Positions 58,968-64,000 of a stretch of 64,000 nt of DNA are shown piece after piece. The stretch spans positions 17,433,001 to 17,497,000 of the forward strand of contig CM053806.1 in NCBI GenBank assembly GCA_028671895.1. Direction: 5' to 3'. The notes under the pieces are model-generated. The model was not told the DNA's origin. It searched no databases and was given only the letters and a program-made list of their open reading frames with translations. Origin of the DNA: Oenanthe sinensis (taxonomy: Eukaryota > Streptophyta > Magnoliopsida > Apiales > Apiaceae). The first letter of the stretch is position 1; each line of letters begins with the position of its first letter. A program made the translations under genes and the position numbers.

Positions 58968-59203
58968 TGTTATAAGATTATAAATAACTACCAATAATAT
59001 TATATATAAAGAAGACGAAAGAGAATAAAGTTGTAGTCTTTGTTAATTATGTATAGGAACTTACTTAATGTGTGTTTAAAACAGTTGTACAATATATGTA
59101 TTTATAGGTTCAAGCTCACCGCCTTTGCATTGCTTTTCAACTAAGTTTTGATCGAAGTTCGGTTAAGTATATATTAAAATACTTTGACAATCATTCAATA
59201 ACA
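58968..59203 (-). repeat. 5' LTR of element D
   Basis: Plus-strand ends TGTTATAAG and AATAACA. It is a diverged copy of 53981-54216. Confidence 0.9.
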
Positions 59204-59460
59204 TCTGCAAATTAATGGTTTTAATCATTATTGTTAAAAGTAAAAATCGGACTTAATCGGTGAATGTACCAAACATAAATTAATCGAATAATCGGGGATT
59301 AATCAGTATTAATAATCAGATCAATTTAATATTACTTTTTATACAAATATAAACTTAATTAAGTAACTATTTATTAAATTCTATCAAACTTGAAAGTAAG
59401 AGATCATGACAAATTACAAGTTAAATAATTGATTTCAATATAAAATAATGTCACCACTTT
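59204..59460. other. Spacer
   Basis: AT-rich, with scattered TTAATCGG/TTAATCAG motifs (59230-59320). No gene or element boundary seen apart from the TCTGC duplication of element D at its start. Confidence 0.45.
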
Positions 59461-59659
59461 GAAAGGCATAGTTGTAATTGAGGAGGTCTACATAAACTTT
59501 CTCTAAATCACAAGCCCCATAGATAGCTGGGCAACATCTGACAAGCCCCACTCATAAGTCCCATGAAGCTGGGCACTATCTTGTAAGCCCACGGAGCTGG
59601 GCATAGGCGAATTACTTGAACATCAATTGAGGACCTCCTAAATTATAGAACTATGCCTT
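59461..59659. repeat. 199-bp inverted-repeat element with three short internal repeats
   Basis: The left arm 59461-59488 (AAAGGCATAGTT...AATTGAGGAGGTC) pairs with the right arm 59632-59659 (GACCTCCTAAATTA...ACTATGCCTT) with few mismatches. Between the arms, AAGCCC...AGCTGGGCA is repeated three times (59511-59605). It could be a small foldback element or a structured transcript. Confidence 0.6.
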
Positions 59660-60007
59660 AAAAAGTTTGTTCATCGAGGTACTACTTGATGAAATAGGCA
59701 GCATATATGTTCTTACAAATCATTCATACATGTACATATGTATCATATATATGTGAGCTATTTAGATCTTGATATTCATCTCTTCTTTCTAGTTATCTTA
59801 GTACCCTAGAAACCTGAAGCTTGAAGCAGCTTTGCCACAAAAAGAGCTCTACATTAGTCGCTAAGAAGAGGACTTCACATGAAGCTCCTCTATGAGAATA
59901 AAGAAGCATATGGAAGAAGAAAGTTATAGTTTTATGATCTGCACACCTTGACATTATGTCTCATATTTTGCTAACTTGAAAAATAAGTTTTGTTGACTTG
60001 ATCAAGG
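59660..60007 (+). other. Spacer upstream of the lipase fragment
   Basis: No exon with the oxyanion-hole HGYG/HGYA motif expected before the lipase exons is visible. It contains ACATATGTATCATATATATG near 59735 and otherwise unremarkable sequence. Confidence 0.4.
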
Positions 60008-60445
60008 ATGAATGCAAATGCCGATACAGGGATTAAACTTGCAAAAGTAGGATATGCAGTTTATGGTATGGACTATGAAGGTCATGGAAAGTCATCTAGA
60101 CTGCAAGGTTATGTTCCGAATTTCGATACTCTAGTAACAGATTGTTCTGATCTATTTACAAACATTTGTGGTAAGCTTAAATCAATTTTTTGAGACCATT
60201 GGTTTGAGCTTTGATATTCGTCGGAGGCAGAGTCCCTTAAAAAAATTTAAATTATTAAGCAAAATAAATAATAAAAATAATTATTTAATTACACTATTAT
60301 TTCGACATATGCAGAAAGGAAAGAGAACTCGAATAAGCTGAGGTTTATTATGGGAGAATCAATGGGTGGAGTAGTTGTGCTCCTTTTACACAGGAAAAAG
60401 CCAGCCTTTCGAGATGGTGTCATTCTACTTGCTCCTATATGCAAG
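60008..60445 (+). pseudogene. Monoacylglycerol-lipase / caffeoylshikimate-esterase-like fragment (two exons)
   Basis: Two exons, 60008-60170 and 60315-60445, join in phase across a GT-AG intron. They encode IKLAKVGYAVYGMDYEGHGKSS, then DCSDLFTNIC, and the nucleophile elbow MGESMGGVVVLLLHRKKPAF with LLAPICK. This matches plant alpha/beta hydrolases that cleave monoacylglycerols or caffeoylshikimate; the serine of GESMG is the catalytic nucleophile. A GT donor follows at 60446. The first exon with the HGYG motif and the later exons carrying the catalytic Asp and His are missing, so this is a fragment, possibly carried by a transposon. The reading of the two exons themselves is intact. Confidence 0.8.
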
Positions 60446-61471
60446 GTCTCCCTCTCTATTTCTCTATACAAAGACACATATATATGGATTTATGTGTGTG
60501 TTCTGTTTTTACATGCTCACTGTTATTCTAGAAGAAAAGTATTCAAAGGAAAATAATTTTCAAGGGAAAAAGAACAAATATACTATCTATTTATTTTTAA
60601 AAATAAATTAATTTTTCCTTCTACCTTTCTATACTAGGTTGGGAAAATGAATTTTGTTTCCCTTACTTTTTAAGGACATTTTCTTGTTTAGTGAAGGTTG
60701 CTTCAAGTTATAGTTTATAAATTAATTAAATAAGCACTTTATTTATAACGTAACTTTTTATCTATAGATACCACCCCAGAGAAACATACAACACTTACTA
60801 GCATGTGGAAACTACCTACTAGATTCATCCAATATGTTTGTTTCTTTGGGTTTTGAACTATGGTTGTTGCCAGACACAAACTAATTTTTAGTTTTCTTAC
60901 TATTTTCTTTTCACATCTTCTATCAACTTATAAAGTACATTTCATGCAGGCTCTATTCACTATAGAGAGAATAACCTCTTAAATGAAGCAATGCTCTCTG
61001 CTTATATCCTTGACGAAACTTTTGTCAGGTCACGAGTACTCTTTCCAAACTAATCCAATTGATTGGGTGTTTTCTTGTTGAAGTTCTGCATGGTTTGAAA
61101 GAGGCGATGATCAATCTCTCTAGGGATGACTTCACCTGAACTTGGTAATTGTCGAGCAGCTACTCTGAGGCGGAAAGCATGGGATGTAGTTGCAGATATA
61201 TGGAATGTTTGTGGAGGACCGTGATCAGGACATACCTAACATTAGGCCGTGTGTAGGCCAACTTATGGTAATGTACTTGACATTTAGATGTTGATTGATT
61301 TAAGGTGTTGGTGGATTATTATCATAACTATGGTTGTTAAGTTGACTGAGTTTAGATCTTGGTGGATTATTCTCTTTTGGGATTCGGTTGGTTGTGAATT
61401 ATGTTGGTATTTAATGTAAAAACAGGTTAGCAAGTTCAATATATGGGGATTATATTTTCAATTTTTTGATG
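60446..61471. other. Spacer after the lipase fragment
   Basis: No lipase exon or other domain recognised. Segments near 60955-61030 and 61120-61250 have lower AT content and might be remnants of coding sequence, but I could not assign them. Confidence 0.4.
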
Positions 61472-61870
61472 AAGTGTGTTATAGTAGCTAGATAAAGTGT
61501 TGCAATATTGTACTTAAAAGTGTTGCATTAGAATACAAAAGATACACAAAACATATTGCATTAGCAAAAAAAGTGTTGCAGCCCATAATGGGCCCCACAT
61601 TAGGGCCCACTTTTTTTTTCCAAACCTGAATAACTAAGGCAAAATAGGTATTATGTTGTTGTAGAACAATTTGATGTTGTAATAACATGCTATTGTAACA
61701 TAAATATTGGTGTTGCAGTAGGGCGTATATTATGTTACCTGATGACCCTAATGCAACGACAAAAAACATGGAGTTTATGTTGCTTTAGCTTTTTTTTAGG
61801 CTATTGCAACATTTTTTGGACCTACTGCAACACTTTTGGTGGGTTGTAGTAGGCCATCTATGGTGTAGTG
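61472..61870. mobile_element. CACTA-like miniature element, left end eroded
   Basis: The right end, read on the minus strand, starts CACTACACCATAGATGG, a plant CACTA terminal sequence. Subterminal copies of AGTGTTGCA face right at 61496-61580 and occur as the complement TGCAACA(C/T)T at 61804-61835. The left end is only weakly similar (AAGTGTGTTATAG), and no matching 3-bp duplication was found. No transposase. Its right end abuts the truncated Copia fragment E. Confidence 0.55.
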
Positions 61871-64000
61871 TATTAAATCCTCTTTTTCTCCTGTAGATCC
61901 ACTTACATCTAATGGGTTTTACACCTTTGAGTGGTTCGACGAGCTCCCAGACTTAATTTGAATAAATAGATTCCATCTCAGACTTCATTTCTTTTTGCCA
62001 CAGATCTACATCTTTGTCTTGTAGTGCTTCCTCGTATGTCATGGGATCCTCATCATATTCCTCAGAGACCTAGTTCGAAGACTCTCCTAATAACATGAAA
62101 CTGACAGGTTTATGAATAACCCTCCCACGATGACGAGACACCGGTGTGGTATTAGTGATAGGTTGTGTGTGTTCTTGTGACTTTTCTACTTGTACTATTG
62201 ACACAAGGTCATTATTTGTCTCTCCCATTAGTTCCTCTAAAAACGATACTGCTCATGGGTTTATGATTCATCATATATTCCTCCTCTAGGAATCTAGCAT
62301 TGGTACGAACAATGATATCCTGGTCCTTAGGACTATAAAATAAATATCCTTTCGTTCCTTTGGGATAGCCTACAAAAAATCTTCTTTCTGCATGAGATTC
62401 CAACTTAGTCACGTTTGTTCAACACACGTATTGGACAACCCCATATCTGAATATATCTTAGACTAGGTTTTGAACGAGTCCACAATTCATTTGGAGTCTT
62501 AGGAATTGACTTAGAAGGCACTAAATTTAAAAGATAAGTTGTTGTTTCCAAAGCATGTCCCCAAAATGACTTGGGTAATTATGAATAACTCATCATCGAT
62601 CTAACACTCTCCAAAAGAGTCTGATTCCTTTTCTGTGCTACACCATTCTGCTGGTGTGTGCTAGGTGCAGTCAACTAAGACATGAAGTAAGTATTCGTCA
62701 ATACGATCCAATCGTAGTGACTTAATACATTTTTCATGTCGCTTCTCCGTTACAGTTTTGTACTCCTTGAACTTGTCAAAACACTCTGATTTACGGTGCA
62801 ATAAATAAATGTATCGATATCTAGAATAATCATCAATAAAGGTGACAAAATATTCATAACCACCTCTTGCTTGGATATTCATGGGTCCACATAAATTAGT
62901 ATAAACTAGTTCTAACACTTCTTTGTCTCTATTCTCCTTTGCCTTAAAAGTCCTAGTGGTCATTTTACCTTCCAAGGAGGATTCACAGACTGGAAATGGC
63001 TCCACTGCCAATGAGCCTAAAAGCCCATCTACTACTAGTCTTTGAATCCTCCTTAAGTTAAAATTACTTAATCTTAAGTGTCAAAGATATATTTGGTTCA
63101 AAGAAGAAGGTCCTTTTTTTTAGTTATGATAGAAGATGTGTTATTTAACACCCTATGTTATAGTTGCACTACAAGTTGATTAAGATTAATTATGTATAAA
63201 TTTTCTTGCAATGTTCCAGAACATATAACTAGTTTATTGCTCATAATAGAAACATTATGATCCAAAAAAATATTATAACCTAAAGCAAATTTAGAAACCG
63301 ATATTAAATTCCTTCTAAATGAAGGTACATAAAGACAATTGTTTAAAACCAAACTCCTATCTTCACCAAAAGATAAATTAATATCTCTCACTACATCTAC
63401 TGCTACTTTCGTAGCATCTCCCATGAACACATATATCTCACCATCTCTAAGCATTCTGGATTACTGGAACCCCTACATAGAATTACAAACATAATCAGTG
63501 GCTCATGTATCTACACACTAAGTGCTTGTAGATATAGCCGATATATCTCACCATCTCTAAGCATTCTGGATTACTGGAACCCCTACATAGAATTACAAAC
63601 ATAATCAGTGGCTCATGTATCTACACACCAAGTGCTTGTAGATATAGCTGATATATATGTTTCTGTAACCATAGAAAGAGACATACTAGTATTGTTTGTC
63701 TTCTTAGAAATAGGACAATCCTATTTCTAGTTACCCGACTGCTTGCACCCGAAGCACTTGCCCTTGTGCTTTTTCAAAGCACCACCTTGAACTCCCATTA
63801 CTTTCACAACTTTCGACGTCTGAGCTTTTTTCCTCTTCTTAGCTTTCGGCTTAAAAAAAAAAGGTTTCTCAGCCTCATTGACCTGAACACTCTACTGAAA
63901 GAGTCCTTCAGCTGCCTGAAGTTCTGTTAGAAGTTCCACAAGACTATACATCCTCTTGTTCATGGTATAATTCAAGCGGAACTGCTCAAAACTTATGGGC
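61871..64000 (-). pseudogene. Copia element E, gag-pol fragment, minus strand, runs off the window
   Basis: Read from right to left: gag end (MNKRMYSLVELLTELQAAEG, about 63905-63965); zinc knuckle start CFGCKQSGN near 63735-63770, then stops; protease region with ATDYVCNS and LRDGEIYVFMG (twice, see the tandem duplication); pre-integrase NNCLYVPSFRRNLISVSKF; integrase YTNLCGPMNIQARGGYEYF and DDYSRYRYIYLLHRKSE (62661-63011); late integrase HAERRFFVGYPKGTKGYLFY (62340-62400); linker; and the first residues of reverse transcriptase, WQKEMKSEMESIYSN and VKPIRCKWIYRRKR, ending at 61871. The rest is missing where the CACTA-like element begins. Stops and frame changes show decay. It belongs to a different Copia family from A, B and D. 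Confidence 0.85.
63431..63650. repeat. Exact-looking 110-bp tandem duplication in the protease region of element E
   Basis: Copy 1 is 63431-63540 and copy 2 is 63541-63650. Both start ATATATCTCACCATCTCTAA and hold CATAATCAGTGGCTCATG. I see only two differences, one at the AAGTGCTTG flank (T/C) and one in GATATAGC(C/T)G. It duplicates the protease active-site region out of frame. Confidence 0.9.

Larger units (their letters stand above)
53981..59203 (-). mobile_element. Copia element D (Ale/Retrofit-like), old, minus strand
   Basis: Short LTRs of 236 bp each lie at 53981-54216 (3' LTR) and 58968-59203 (5' LTR). Flanking pentamers are TCTGT and TCTGC, four of five matching. The left LTR begins AG instead of TG. 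A CGTTATCAACACGA primer site and a GGGGGG tract sit inside the LTRs on the minus strand. Short LTRs, about 5.2 kb total length, this primer site and a YADDLN catalytic motif fit the Ale/Retrofit lineage. About twenty differences appear in the first 160 bp of the LTRs, so it is the oldest complete insertion here. All coding parts are broken. Confidence 0.9.

Noticed and set aside
1..64000. tRNA, rRNA or microRNA genes
   Set aside because: No cloverleaf A/B box pair, rRNA core or recognised precursor could be seen by eye; primer-binding sites are only short tRNA-complementary stretches.

Overview
The window is nuclear DNA of a flowering plant, most likely a eudicot. The evidence is one intron-containing class IV homeodomain-leucine zipper (HD-ZIP IV) gene with canonical GT-AG splice sites, AT-rich intergenic DNA, and Ty1/Copia, Ty3/Gypsy-like, CACTA and LINE elements with plant-type motifs. 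By my estimate roughly four fifths of the 64 kb is transposable element. I cannot name the species or family from sequence alone.

Layout. (1) 1-23.9 kb is a three-layer nest. An old minus-strand Copia fragment (F) was hit by a plus-strand Copia element (C, 1801-23799, TSD GAATT). C was later hit by a young minus-strand Sirevirus-type Copia element (A, 7428-21081, TSD ATACT). (2) 23.9-29.4 kb is AT-rich DNA with a diverged 1.1-kb tandem duplication, a probable solo LTR inside only one copy, and palindromic GCGCCAAA repeats. (3) 29777-33361 holds the only intact host gene, an 806-residue, ten-exon HD-ZIP IV transcription factor with an unusual Gly/Ala/Val repeat at its N terminus. An L1 box and a TATA box lie upstream. 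(4) 33.8-34.5 kb is a decayed LINE reverse transcriptase. (5) About 34.9-53.57 kb is a second three-layer nest: a probable Ty3/Gypsy LTR interrupted by a CACTA transposon (36528-52962, TSD ATA), itself interrupted by a second Sirevirus-type element (B, 38441-50900, TSD TGGTT). (6) 53981-59203 is an old minus-strand Ale/Retrofit-like Copia element (D). (7) 59.4-61.9 kb holds a 199-bp inverted-repeat structure, two exons of a monoacylglycerol-lipase-like gene, and a CACTA-like miniature element. (8) 61.87-64 kb is another minus-strand Copia fragment (E) running off the window.

How the parts relate. The two Sireviruses share gag, pol, a coiled-coil third ORF after pol, an LTR 3' end containing TTCAACCCCCC, and a GGGGGAGAT polypurine tract. 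Each also carries its own family of short palindromic repeats, present both in the LTR and in the gap between pol and the third ORF. This parallel architecture, and a third ORF that looks coiled-coil rather than envelope-like, are the most interesting signals here. I found no tRNA or rRNA gene, no CRISPR and no prokaryote-type system. By-eye LTR comparison suggests A is by far the youngest insertion, B and C are intermediate and D is old.
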